Translations under genes and position numbers: made by a program
Notes under the pieces: model-generated
What the model saw: the letters and a program-made list of their open reading frames with translations, nothing else
Databases searched by the model: none
Told to the model about the DNA's origin: nothing
Shown here: positions 1-6,987 of the stretch, in pieces
Layout: each line of letters starts with the position of its first letter
Numbering within the stretch: position 1 is the first letter of the stretch
Assembly (NCBI GenBank): GCA_003531665.1
Contig: DQFC01000022.1
Coordinates: 1-20,581 of the forward strand
DNA from: Candidatus Collierbacteria bacterium
GTDB taxonomy: Bacteria > Patescibacteriota > Microgenomatia > UBA1400 > MFAQ01
Reading direction: 5' to 3'
Length of the DNA stretch: 20,581 nucleotides

Positions 1-627
1 AAATTGGTCAAGTACGTCGAGAAGCCGGAGAATCCTCCCCACGACTTTGCTGTACCCGGTGTATATTTCTTCGATAATATAATTTATAAATGTTTCCGAG
101 GTAAGGACAAGATTGTTCCTTCAGCTAGGGGAGAGTACGAAATCTCCTCGGCTTATCAGTGGTTGATTGATCATAAATATGATGTGGACACTTTGGAGAT
201 AGAGGGAGCTTGGCTGGATCCCGGTAAGGTTCAAGATTGGCTCGAAGCCAACTTCTACCTACTCGACCTAAACACTAAGACGAAGATAAATTCCGAGTTT
301 GATAAGACAGTCAAGATCACCGGTCGTGTTACTATCGGCAAAAACTGCGTCATCACCAACTCGCACCTCAAAGGACCTTTGAATATTGGCGACAACGTCA
401 ATATTACCAACAGTACCGTAGGTCCTTTTACTTCTATCTATAACAATTGTGTCATCATCGATAGTACCGTGACCGAATCGGTGTTGATGGAATCGGTAAT
501 CATTGATAAGGTCAGAAAGAACATAGAGAACAGTATTATTGGGCCAAACTCAAATATCTCTCAAAGCAACCACTCCGAACACTACTCTGAATTATTAGTC
601 GGCGAACTGAGCAAAATCTCTTTATAA
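1..627 (+). CDS. rmlA: Glucose-1-phosphate thymidylyltransferase, long form, 5'-truncated by window edge
   Basis: The family makes dTDP-glucose from glucose-1-phosphate and dTTP, the first step of dTDP-rhamnose synthesis in the cytoplasm. The frame is open from base 1, so the N-terminal nucleotide-binding part lies outside the window; the TTG at 4 is not a credible start. What remains shows the nucleotidyltransferase signatures YVEKPENPP and GEYEISSAYQWLI, then WLDPGK. After that comes a C-terminal region rich in I/V/N hexapeptides (about residues 100-175 of the visible part) typical of a left-handed beta helix. That tail marks the long archaeal/CPR-style form rather than the short E. coli RmlA. 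The stop is two bases before rmlB, and rmlC and rmlD follow, which fixes the pathway. An alternative would be a UDP- or GDP-sugar pyrophosphorylase of the same fold, but the context argues for RmlA. Confidence 0.88.
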   Translation, partial: KLVKYVEKPENPPHDFAVPGVYFFDNIIYKCFRGKDKIVPSARGEYEISSAYQWLIDHKYDVDTLEIEGAWLDPGKVQDWLEANFYLLDLNTKTKINSEFDKTVKITGRVTIGKNCVITNSHLKGPLNIGDNVNITNSTVGPFTSIYNNCVIIDSTVTESVLMESVIIDKVRKNIENSIIGPNSNISQSNHSEHYSELLVGELSKISL

Positions 628-629
628 AC

Positions 630-1625
630 ATGAAACTTCTCATTACCGGGGGAGCCGGCTTCATAGGTAGTAACTTCATCCACTATTGGCTCAGGAAGCA
701 TGCCAAAGACCAGATCATCAATCTGGATAGCCTTACCTATGCCGGACATCTGGAGTCTCTTAAAGACATCTCTCATCGTCATCACTATACCTTTGTTAAA
801 GGCGACATAAATAATAGTGAGCTGGTAGACTCACTGATGTCTCAGGTACATGCCGTAGTTCACTTTGCCGCTGAGACTCACGTGGACCGTTCCATCACCG
901 ACCCCATGATATTTACCAGGACAAACGTTATAGGAACTCAGGTTCTTCTGGAAGCAGCCAAAAAATACGGCACCAGATTCCACCATATCTCTACCGATGA
1001 AGTTTTTGGGGCTCTGAAGCTGGATACAAAAAATAAGTTCAATACAAAAACCAAATACAGTCCAAACTCACCCTACTCGGCATCCAAAGCTGCCTCAGAT
1101 CACCTCGTAATGTCTTACCACACCACTTTCGGTTTACCGGTGACTATTACTAATTGCAGTAACAACTTTGGTCCTTATCAAGATACCGAAAAGTTTATTT
1201 CCAGAACGATTACCAATCTCTTAGAGGGGAAAAATATCCTAATCTACGGGGACGGTAAATATGTCAGAGACTGGATGCATGTCGAGGACCACTGCCGAGC
1301 CATCGAAATGGTTCTTCTAAAGGGTAAGATCGGCAGCACTTACACCGTTGGAGGTATGAACAAAGACATCAGCAATCTCGAAGTATCTAAGAAAATCCTC
1401 AAGATAATGAAGCTTCCGGAGAGCAGGATAGAGTACATCAAAGATCGTCCTGGCCACGACCGCCGCTATGCCGTCAGCTGGAAGAAAATAAACAAAGAAC
1501 TCGGTTGGGAACCCAAAGAGAAGTTTTCCAAGCGTCTTAAGCAAACCATTGATTGGTATCGGGCCAATGAGTGGTGGTGGAAAGATATGAAAGTAAAATC
1601 AGAAGATTTTTATAAAAATTCATAA
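630..1625 (+). CDS. rmlB: dTDP-glucose 4,6-dehydratase
   Basis: This is a cytoplasmic short-chain dehydrogenase/reductase that converts dTDP-glucose to dTDP-4-keto-6-deoxyglucose with bound NAD. It has 331 residues, close to the family norm. The Rossmann motif GGAGFIG is at residues 7-13, the substrate-region NLDSLTYAG at 31-39, the catalytic T122-D123-E124 within STDEVFG, and the Y149xxxK153 pair in SPYSASK. The C-terminal RPGHDRRYA motif is also family-typical. ATG at 630 is the only sensible start; there is no Shine-Dalgarno sequence, just an A/T-rich leader two bases after the rmlA stop. It sits second in a rmlABCD operon, and nothing appears broken. Confidence 0.96.
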   Translation: MKLLITGGAGFIGSNFIHYWLRKHAKDQIINLDSLTYAGHLESLKDISHRHHYTFVKGDINNSELVDSLMSQVHAVVHFAAETHVDRSITDPMIFTRTNVIGTQVLLEAAKKYGTRFHHISTDEVFGALKLDTKNKFNTKTKYSPNSPYSASKAASDHLVMSYHTTFGLPVTITNCSNNFGPYQDTEKFISRTITNLLEGKNILIYGDGKYVRDWMHVEDHCRAIEMVLLKGKIGSTYTVGGMNKDISNLEVSKKILKIMKLPESRIEYIKDRPGHDRRYAVSWKKINKELGWEPKEKFSKRLKQTIDWYRANEWWWKDMKVKSEDFYKNS

Positions 1626-1630
1626 ACAAA

Positions 1631-2194
1631 ATGGGATTAAAGAAAATAAATTACGCCAAAATATCCCTGCCCGGAAAAGCTACTCTTTATCGTCAGACTT
1701 ACGAAAAAGCCGATACAATCGAAGGTGTGACGGTGTGTAAGCTCAATACCTTCTCCGATGATTTTGGAGGCTGGTTCAAAGAAGCCATGCGCCTGGATGA
1801 GGATGGTAACGTCATCGCTTTGAAGGACCACGGGATCGATTTCCACCCCATCCAAGTCAATGTTTCAAATCTTGCTCCCAAGACCAAGAGGTTCTGGCAC
1901 ATTCATCCTCATCAAAATGAAATCTGGACCACCACCAATACTATTCTCTTGGGGCTTATTGATTTCCGAAAGGGCTCTCCAACCTACGAGAAAAAAATGA
2001 AAATTATTCTGTCTTCGGACAGGATGGTTTACATTCCTTCAGGGATAGCCCACGGTTTCATCAATCAAGGGAACGAATTTGTCACTCTAAACTATTTTAC
2101 CGACCATCACTTTATGGCCGACGAAACCACCGAAGAGTGTCGGATAGATCCGGAAATAATTCCTTACGATTTTGTCAAATCCGAATTAATGTAA
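1631..2194 (+). CDS. rmlC: dTDP-4-dehydrorhamnose 3,5-epimerase family protein
   Basis: The protein is a cupin-fold epimerase expected to act on dTDP-4-keto-6-deoxyglucose between RmlB and RmlD. It has 187 residues, the usual size. Visible family marks are His90 in RFWHIHP, DFRKGSP at 111-117, the ILSS..MVYIPSGIAHGF block at 126-143 (His141), and a terminal RIDPEI resembling the WNDP motif. The usual RGLHYQ motif is replaced by RFWHIH, so it is a divergent RmlC; an isomerase-type RmlC-like cupin is a weaker alternative. The ATG at 1631 follows the rmlB stop by five bases with no Shine-Dalgarno sequence. Its place in the operon supports the assignment. Confidence 0.85.
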   Translation: MGLKKINYAKISLPGKATLYRQTYEKADTIEGVTVCKLNTFSDDFGGWFKEAMRLDEDGNVIALKDHGIDFHPIQVNVSNLAPKTKRFWHIHPHQNEIWTTTNTILLGLIDFRKGSPTYEKKMKIILSSDRMVYIPSGIAHGFINQGNEFVTLNYFTDHHFMADETTEECRIDPEIIPYDFVKSELM

Positions 2195-2195
2195 T

Positions 2196-3110
2196 ATGTC
2201 CAAAACAAAAGTCCTCGTCACCGGTGCTTCGGGTTTAGTAGGCTCCCGTTTCATCGAGTTAGCCAAAGTATTTGATTTTGTCACCCCGGATCTCCCGCAT
2301 TTCGATCTCACAGATCTTGAGGCGGTTAGGGTACTTGTGGAAAAAGAAAATCCTGAATGGATCGTCAACTTCGCCGCCTTTACCGATGTTAACGCCGCCG
2401 AACAGCAGTCCGGAGATGAAAATGGTTTGGCTTGGAAAGTTAATGTTACCGGAGTAGGAAATCTTCTCAAGTCCTTCAAATCAAAGAATTTTATTCAGAT
2501 ATCCACCGACATGGTTTTTCCGGGGGATCTGAGCCAGCCCGGTCCTTATGATGAGACGCAAGTACCGCCGGATTCAAATGAGAAACTCACCTGGTATGGC
2601 TGGACCAAGAATCGAGCCGAGAAGCTTGTCAGAGAAAACGGTGGATCAGTACTCCGAATCATCTACCCTGTTCGGCATAATTTCGACATAAAGCCGGATT
2701 ATATCCGCGGCGCCCTCAAAAAGTATGTCGATGGAAAGATGTACCCCCTTTTTATGGATCAGCAAATCTGCATTGCTTTTATCGATGAGATCTCCGATAC
2801 TCTCCAAAAAATAATCGAAACCGAATCACAAGGCACTTTCCATTGTTCCTCCGATACCACTACTCCTTACGAGCTGATCACTTATGTAGTCGATCAGCTG
2901 GGTGCCGATTCCTCGGTTATCAAGTCCACTTCAGTTCTGGATTTTCTCAAAACTCAGACAAACCCCAACCGATACCCTGTTTGGGGAGGTCTAAAGACCA
3001 AGCTCACTGAAGAAAATCTCGATATGCATCATTCCTCCTGGCAAACGGTGGTCGAACGACTCATTGGACAGGGTTTGGGTCTACCCGACAAAAGCCCAAC
3101 TCAGTCATAA
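2196..3110 (+). CDS. rmlD: dTDP-4-dehydrorhamnose reductase
   Basis: This NAD(P)H-dependent SDR enzyme performs the last step to dTDP-L-rhamnose. It has 304 residues, normal for RmlD. The nucleotide-binding GASGLVG lies at residues 10-16, the FAAFTDVNAAE block typical of RmlD at 59-69, ISTDMVF at 102-108 and the catalytic Y134xxxK138 within WYGWTK. The start ATG at 2196 is one base after the rmlC stop, so translational coupling is likely. A new promoter-like box begins six bases after its stop, so the rml operon ends here. No hairpin followed by T residues is visible after it. Confidence 0.93.
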   Translation: MSKTKVLVTGASGLVGSRFIELAKVFDFVTPDLPHFDLTDLEAVRVLVEKENPEWIVNFAAFTDVNAAEQQSGDENGLAWKVNVTGVGNLLKSFKSKNFIQISTDMVFPGDLSQPGPYDETQVPPDSNEKLTWYGWTKNRAEKLVRENGGSVLRIIYPVRHNFDIKPDYIRGALKKYVDGKMYPLFMDQQICIAFIDEISDTLQKIIETESQGTFHCSSDTTTPYELITYVVDQLGADSSVIKSTSVLDFLKTQTNPNRYPVWGGLKTKLTEENLDMHHSSWQTVVERLIGQGLGLPDKSPTQS

Positions 3111-3115
3111 TCAGG

Positions 3116-3121
3116 TATACT
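3116..3121 (+). promoter_or_regulatory. -10 box for the 3130-6099 operon
   Basis: TATACT lies eight bases before the ATG at 3130, directly after the rmlD stop. A start site about seven bases downstream would leave only one or two untranslated bases, so the message would be nearly leaderless. No good TTGACA-like -35 box is present at the expected spacing. The call rests on the box and on the same spacing seen upstream of other genes in the window. Confidence 0.5.
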
Positions 3122-3129
3122 ATCAATAG

Positions 3130-3948
3130 ATGACTTTGCTTCGTGTCATCCTCGCGAAGGCGAGGATCCATTCAACAACACCATATTTGGTTCTATTTTT
3201 CCTTTCTTTCCTTGCCTATATTTTTGCTCCCCCGATTCTCGCCACCGCAAAGACTGACTACGATTATCAGTATGGTCAGTATCGTCTCGGCTACTCTGAG
3301 TTTCTTGTCCTCAAACAAGACTATCTAAACACTCCGAGCTTAGACAATCAACAAAAGGCCATGCTTTTGGCCAAACAAACAATAGTTTCTCGTGATTTGG
3401 CCAAAGCTTCATTAAACTTGTATCTAATAGATCTCATTGGCAGTTACAAGGTTGATTATGAACCGATTAAACCCGTCCTTATTTCTTTGGATTCCGCCAG
3501 ACAGTTCTTTCTGATGGAGGCTCAAAAATCCCAAGGGGTTACTACACAGGCGGATCTAAAAAAATTAAGCCAAAAATATCAAGATTCCGTTCCCGAGAAA
3601 GACAGTGTCAGCAAATTCGGAATTGTGGCCAATAAAATAGCCGCTCTGGTAAGGATTCAGATGGACTCCAAGGCCGCCTTTGATGAGTTAATCCCCAAAT
3701 TACCAAACCCCATGCCCACCGGACTCTCGGCAAGGGTTCAGGAGCTTACATCTTCCGCCAAAATAATCGATGACAAAATCTATCTTCTGGCCAGCAATCT
3801 AAATTTAGCCGAAGCCGTAGCCGAATCTACCACGGCCATTTTCTTTGACTCCCGGATTGAAAAATTAGTTGAGATTCGCACGCTCCAGCTTGATTGGATC
3901 AACCGCCTTATTGATATCGATATAAACTATGTCCAACTTCAAAATTAA
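3130..3948 (+). CDS. Secreted helical protein of unknown function
   Basis: I do not recognise the family. The 272-residue product has a basic N-terminus, a hydrophobic stretch at about residues 19-33 and an ALATA-like signal peptidase site (A38-T39-A40), so it is probably exported. The mature part is rich in long amphipathic helices and charged residues, with no Cys pairs and no catalytic motif I can name. Codons 6-14 are encoded by a dispersed 26-bp hairpin repeat (3145-3170), which supplies the basic n-region of the signal peptide. If that repeat is a late insertion, the original start may have been TTG at 3187. The ATG at 3130 fits the nearby -10 box best. It overlaps the next gene by 20 bases and heads a five-gene operon with two membrane-anchored folding or redox proteins. 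Confidence 0.75.
   Translation: MTLLRVILAKARIHSTTPYLVLFFLSFLAYIFAPPILATAKTDYDYQYGQYRLGYSEFLVLKQDYLNTPSLDNQQKAMLLAKQTIVSRDLAKASLNLYLIDLIGSYKVDYEPIKPVLISLDSARQFFLMEAQKSQGVTTQADLKKLSQKYQDSVPEKDSVSKFGIVANKIAALVRIQMDSKAAFDELIPKLPNPMPTGLSARVQELTSSAKIIDDKIYLLASNLNLAEAVAESTTAIFFDSRIEKLVEIRTLQLDWINRLIDIDINYVQLQN
3145..3170. repeat. 26-bp dispersed hairpin repeat, copy 1
   Basis: The core ATCCTCGC-GAAG-GCGAGGAT (3148-3167) is a perfect 8-bp inverted repeat with a four-base loop, flanked by GTC and CCA. It matches the copy at 11510-11535 at 21 of 26 positions, and the stem changes are compensatory. It lies inside the start of the secreted-protein gene and is read through in frame. Confidence 0.85.
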
Positions 3949-4294
3949 TATCACCAATCCGGAAGCCATCAAGCTGATAAACGACATTAAAAGTGGTGTT
4001 GTCTTTGTCCCTATCAAAACCTGGGTGATCCGTTATAAGTGGTTTTTTGTCAGTGGCCTGGTTATTATTGTTCTGTTGATCGCCTTAGCCATTGGAAAGG
4101 CCATCTCAGGCAGAAGCAAACCTCCCGTATTTCTTCCCCCGGATATTGGGGCGCCTGTCCCCACCGTCCAAAAAACAGTCAAATCGGACTACGAATGGAT
4201 CAGGGAAAATATTCAGAATTTCAGTACCGACCTGCCGGATCCGGTAATCCCTCCATTCGATAATGCAATAGATCTCGAAAGTGTTAATATATAA
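3929..4294 (+). CDS. Single-pass membrane protein of unknown function
   Basis: The 121-residue protein has a short cytoplasmic-type N-terminus with basic residues before one strong membrane segment (about residues 38-58, flanked by RYKW and GKAISGR). A proline-rich linker (KPPVFLPPDIGAPVP) and a short acidic tail follow, predicted to lie outside the cell. I recognise no domain. Its start overlaps the previous gene by 20 bases and its stop is three bases before the next ATG, so it is co-translated with the secreted protein and the chaperone-like protein. This arrangement suggests a membrane partner of the secreted protein, but that is inference only. Confidence 0.72.
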   Translation: MSNFKINITNPEAIKLINDIKSGVVFVPIKTWVIRYKWFFVSGLVIIVLLIALAIGKAISGRSKPPVFLPPDIGAPVPTVQKTVKSDYEWIRENIQNFSTDLPDPVIPPFDNAIDLESVNI

Positions 4295-4297
4295 CCT

Positions 4298-5035
4298 ATG
4301 GCAAAACAAACATCTCCAAAAAAAATTAACAAAGCTAAATCTGAAATGGCAGAAGCAAAATCCAAAACCAAAAAATCCGTGAAGGTAATTAAGAAACTTC
4401 GCGTCGACCATACGTCAGCCTCTCTTCCGGAGATCAAGGAAGTCAAACGTTCCCCTTATGGGTTCGCGGTCAAACTTATTCTCATAGTGGTCTTGGGTAC
4501 AGTTTTGTATTTATTGGCTCAAAAATATCGTGGTACCTTTCTGGCCGGAACGGTAAACTCTTCTCCCATTTCCCGTTGGGAATTAAATCAGAAAATGGTC
4601 GAAAAATACGGCAAACAGACCCTGGATGAAATAGTCAACGAGAGACTACTTGTTGCAGAACTGAAGAAAAATAATATTACGGTCACCGATAAGGAAATCG
4701 ATGAGCAGACTGCCAAAATAATCAAAGAGTATGGAGGTGAAGAAGCCTTCAAGTCAGCTCTAACACAATACGGTTTAACCGAAGCCAAAGCCAAGGACTC
4801 AATCAAACAAAGTTTGAGTCTAACCAAATTGATCGAGAAAAACAACAAGATTGAGATTACCGATGATCAGGTAAAAAAATATTTCGAGAGCAACAAAACT
4901 CTTTTTGAAGGGAAAAAGTTGGAGGAAGTTGCTTCGAATATTAAGGAGACTTTGTATCAGCAGGAGATCAATGTCAAAATTCAGGAATGGTTTACCGGTA
5001 TCCGAAAATCCGCCAAAATCGTTCCTTTTATTTAA
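4298..5035 (+). CDS. Membrane-anchored SurA N-terminal-domain protein lacking the parvulin domain
   Basis: The protein has 245 residues. A very Lys-rich N-terminal region (1-55) precedes one membrane segment (about 57-75). An extracytoplasmic part follows that resembles the SurA/PrsA/PpiC N-terminal chaperone domain: VNSSPISRWELNQKM, then LDEIVNERLLVAELKKNNITVTD and a helix pair to about residue 210. In such proteins a parvulin prolyl-isomerase domain usually follows; here the chain goes almost straight to the closing helix (LYQQEINVKIQEWF), so the catalytic domain is missing. It is therefore best read as a holdase-type chaperone, not an isomerase. It sits between two unknown membrane or secreted proteins and a membrane-anchored nitroreductase, which may be its clients. 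The SurA-N assignment is by eye. Confidence 0.75.
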   Translation: MAKQTSPKKINKAKSEMAEAKSKTKKSVKVIKKLRVDHTSASLPEIKEVKRSPYGFAVKLILIVVLGTVLYLLAQKYRGTFLAGTVNSSPISRWELNQKMVEKYGKQTLDEIVNERLLVAELKKNNITVTDKEIDEQTAKIIKEYGGEEAFKSALTQYGLTEAKAKDSIKQSLSLTKLIEKNNKIEITDDQVKKYFESNKTLFEGKKLEEVASNIKETLYQQEINVKIQEWFTGIRKSAKIVPFI

Positions 5036-5041
5036 AGTTCA

Positions 5042-5860
5042 GTGAAAAAATCTGCCCAGAAATCACACTCCAAAAAAATAGACCCCACCATTCGAAAGAA
5101 ATGGTTCAAAGATAAGCGCTGGATTGTTCCGGCGCTTACGGCTTCTGTAGTCCTCGTCTTTACCTCCGGCGCAGTTCTGCTTCGCCCTCCCACTCAACCA
5201 AAACAGACTCAAAGTCCACCAACCGAAACGAAAAAAATTCTTCCCACAGAATATACCCCCCTGCCGACACCGGATCTTCGAAGTGGAAATTCTATCGAGG
5301 CGGTATTAAAGAATCGGCGTACCAGGAGGGATTTTTTAGATAAGGATCTTTCTTTAAAGCAGGTTTCTCAAATGCTCTGGGCGGCACAGGGAATAACTGT
5401 TGATTGGGGAGGAAGGACGGCTCCCTCGGCCAAGTCCACCTACCCTCTCTCCGTTTTCCTAATTGCCAACAGGGTTGCCGGTCTTGAGGCAGGGGAGTAT
5501 CAATATATTTCCGGAGACAGAACTCCCATTCATCAGCTCAAGCCGATAAAACATGTCGAGCTCCAGAAGGCCTTATATGAAGCACTAAACGAAAGTTCCT
5601 TCAAAAATGCCCCGGCCGTTTTGGTAATTACCGGAAATATGGACAAAATGGCTGAATCCTACGGAGGTATCCCACATGACAAAGAAGTCTATCTCGAAGC
5701 CGGGCATGTAGGCCAAAGCCTCTATCTGCAGGCCGAGAGTCTCAAGCTTGGTATGGTTACCATCACCGGTTTTAATGAAGCCAAAGTAAAAGACCTGGTT
5801 ACAATTCCCGCCACAGATACTATAATCTACCTCGTTCCCTTTGGAATACCAAAACAATAA
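5042..5860 (+). CDS. Membrane-anchored SagB-type nitroreductase-family oxidoreductase
   Basis: This is a flavin-dependent oxidoreductase fold; the substrate is unknown. The 272-residue chain starts at GTG 5042, with a basic N-terminus, one membrane segment (about residues 28-47) and a Pro/Thr-rich linker to about 78. A nitroreductase domain follows. FMN-phosphate-binding basic residues are at 92-96 (RRTRR), LSLKQVSQMLWAAQGIT at 103-119, RTAPSAKSTYPL at 125-136, and EAGHVGQSLYL with LGMVTITGF at 219-244, closing with LVPFGIP. This pattern matches the SagB/ThcOx dehydrogenase group. Topology puts the flavin domain outside the cytoplasm, which is unusual. No SagC/SagD-type cyclodehydratase is nearby, so a RiPP role is not supported. 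It lies seven bases after the SurA-N gene. Confidence 0.83.
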   Translation: MKKSAQKSHSKKIDPTIRKKWFKDKRWIVPALTASVVLVFTSGAVLLRPPTQPKQTQSPPTETKKILPTEYTPLPTPDLRSGNSIEAVLKNRRTRRDFLDKDLSLKQVSQMLWAAQGITVDWGGRTAPSAKSTYPLSVFLIANRVAGLEAGEYQYISGDRTPIHQLKPIKHVELQKALYEALNESSFKNAPAVLVITGNMDKMAESYGGIPHDKEVYLEAGHVGQSLYLQAESLKLGMVTITGFNEAKVKDLVTIPATDTIIYLVPFGIPKQ

Positions 5861-5862
5861 AT

Positions 5863-6099
5863 ATGCGCGAACTCACATCCCAAGAAATAACCGAAGAAAA
5901 ACAAAAAGCCAGATTCAACAATATGTCCAAGTCTCAAAAAGAAAGTTTTCTCCAAAGCCTTATTCAAAAAGACAAATTGAGCCCAGAAGTAGCGCAAAGA
6001 GTTTATGAACGGTTCGAATCGGGACAGGCCGGCACGGTTGAAGAAGCTCTAAATTTAATCCACGAATTAGACACGCCTTCCCACTACTCAGACCACTAG
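5863..6099 (+). CDS. Small charged helical protein of unknown function
   Basis: The 78-residue product starts two bases after the nitroreductase stop and is the last gene of the operon. It is strongly charged, with no membrane segment, no Cys and no recognised domain. The sequence suggests two or three helices (around residues 5-34 and 38-68). Its length and composition fit a small soluble adaptor or regulator, but no function can be assigned. The reading frame is convincing because of tight coupling to the upstream gene and lack of a better frame. Confidence 0.6.
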   Translation: MRELTSQEITEEKQKARFNNMSKSQKESFLQSLIQKDKLSPEVAQRVYERFESGQAGTVEEALNLIHELDTPSHYSDH

Positions 6100-6102
6100 A
6101 CG

Positions 6103-6156
6103 CTATTCACCTTTTCTCCATTCGGCTATCTTCTTGTTGTCTCCAGGAAGCATTAC
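6103..6156 (-). pseudogene. Remnant duplicate of the trmD 3' end
   Basis: Read on the minus strand, this stretch gives VMLPGDNKKIAEWRKGE and a stop. That matches the last residues of the intact TrmD (VLLSGDHKKIAEWRKRR and stop), 12 of 17 identical by eye. At the DNA level 25 bases (6113-6137) are identical to 6998-7022. Homology stops at the Val codon; upstream on the minus strand the sequence is unrelated. The remnant and the true trmD end bracket the DUF4239 gene as direct repeats about 885 bases apart. Confidence 0.82.
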
Positions 6157-6165
6157 AAATAACCA

Positions 6166-6927
6166 CTATTTATAATCTTCCTCGATGTGTTTGAGTGCTC
6201 TCTCAAATGGCTCCGGGGTTATGTTCCAGTTGCCAACAAAGGGATTGTCCAAATCCTCGATCAAGAAATATATCATTACAATCACAAAAGTCATCGCAAA
6301 GACCGCAAACATGGAGTAGTACATATTGGAAAAAGGCATAATCACTAAACAGAAAATCACAAAGAACGAGGCTATATAGAGAAACATTTTTAATAGTTTA
6401 GGGAGTCTGGCCAGACTTTGGTTAATTCTCTCGGTACGTAGATCAGACATATCTCCATAATGAGAAACCATATGGTCAAAAATGATTTCATCATGGTTAT
6501 CATCGAATTTTATTTCCCGAATTACATTTGATATTTCTCGAAATGACAGACCGTTCTCGGTATTTCTTTTTCCTTCACTTAATTTTTGAAATTTTCCGGC
6601 AATAACCATATTGGCATACTTGGCAATCGCCTGACCCATTTTTTCTGTTAGTTTATCGTCGCGAAAATAGAGTGTTAGTCTATACAATCTCTCTAGCCCG
6701 GCCGCTTCTTTGTCTACATACAAGGTAGTTTTGTTATATTGGCCCCAAACCTCGAAAACGACAAAGGCTGACAACAAACCAAATAGAGTAGCAAAGGCGC
6801 CAATAAAGGTACTGAGACCACCGACATCACTAAGGTAAAGTTCTGTGTGAAATATCTGACGAAAAAAATAACTAACCGCTACAACTACCAGGGAAATAAA
6901 GAAAGATTTCAGAATCACTGTATTCAT
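6166..6927 (-). CDS. DUF4239 (bestrophin-like) membrane protein
   Basis: The protein of about 253 residues has two N-terminal membrane segments (about 5-22 and 37-60), a long soluble helical middle and two more membrane segments (about 180-225). Conserved DUF4239 marks are the LFGLLSAFVVFEVWGQY segment, VDKEAAGLERLYR after it, and LDNPFVGNWNITPEPFERAL near the C-terminus. The function of this family is not known; a channel-like role has been suggested only from fold similarity. I chose ATG at 6927 over the in-frame GTG at 6969 because a TATAGT box (6968-6973) overlaps that GTG, so the transcript would start downstream of it. The gene sits between the intact trmD 3' end and its remnant copy, suggesting insertion there. 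Confidence 0.82.
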   Translation of the reverse strand: MNTVILKSFFISLVVVAVSYFFRQIFHTELYLSDVGGLSTFIGAFATLFGLLSAFVVFEVWGQYNKTTLYVDKEAAGLERLYRLTLYFRDDKLTEKMGQAIAKYANMVIAGKFQKLSEGKRNTENGLSFREISNVIREIKFDDNHDEIIFDHMVSHYGDMSDLRTERINQSLARLPKLLKMFLYIASFFVIFCLVIMPFSNMYYSMFAVFAMTFVIVMIYFLIEDLDNPFVGNWNITPEPFERALKHIEEDYK

Positions 6928-6967
6928 GTAAATAGTAATAATAATTAATATGTTCGAGACACATTTC

Positions 6968-6973
6968 ACTATA
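6968..6973 (-). promoter_or_regulatory. Possible -10 box for the DUF4239 gene
   Basis: TATAGT on the minus strand (one mismatch to TATAAT) lies 14 bases after the trmD stop. A start about seven bases downstream gives a leader of roughly 30 A/T-rich bases before ATG 6927. There is no clear -35 box, so this call is weak. Confidence 0.3.
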
Positions 6974-6987
6974 CTACACTGAGTTAT

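Noticed and set aside
4298..5035. Active peptidyl-prolyl isomerase
   Set aside because: The segment between the SurA-N-like helices and the closing helix is too short for a parvulin domain.
5042..5860. TOMM/RiPP biosynthesis (SagB)
   Set aside because: No cyclodehydratase, precursor peptide or exporter gene is adjacent, and the protein has a membrane anchor that SagB proteins lack.
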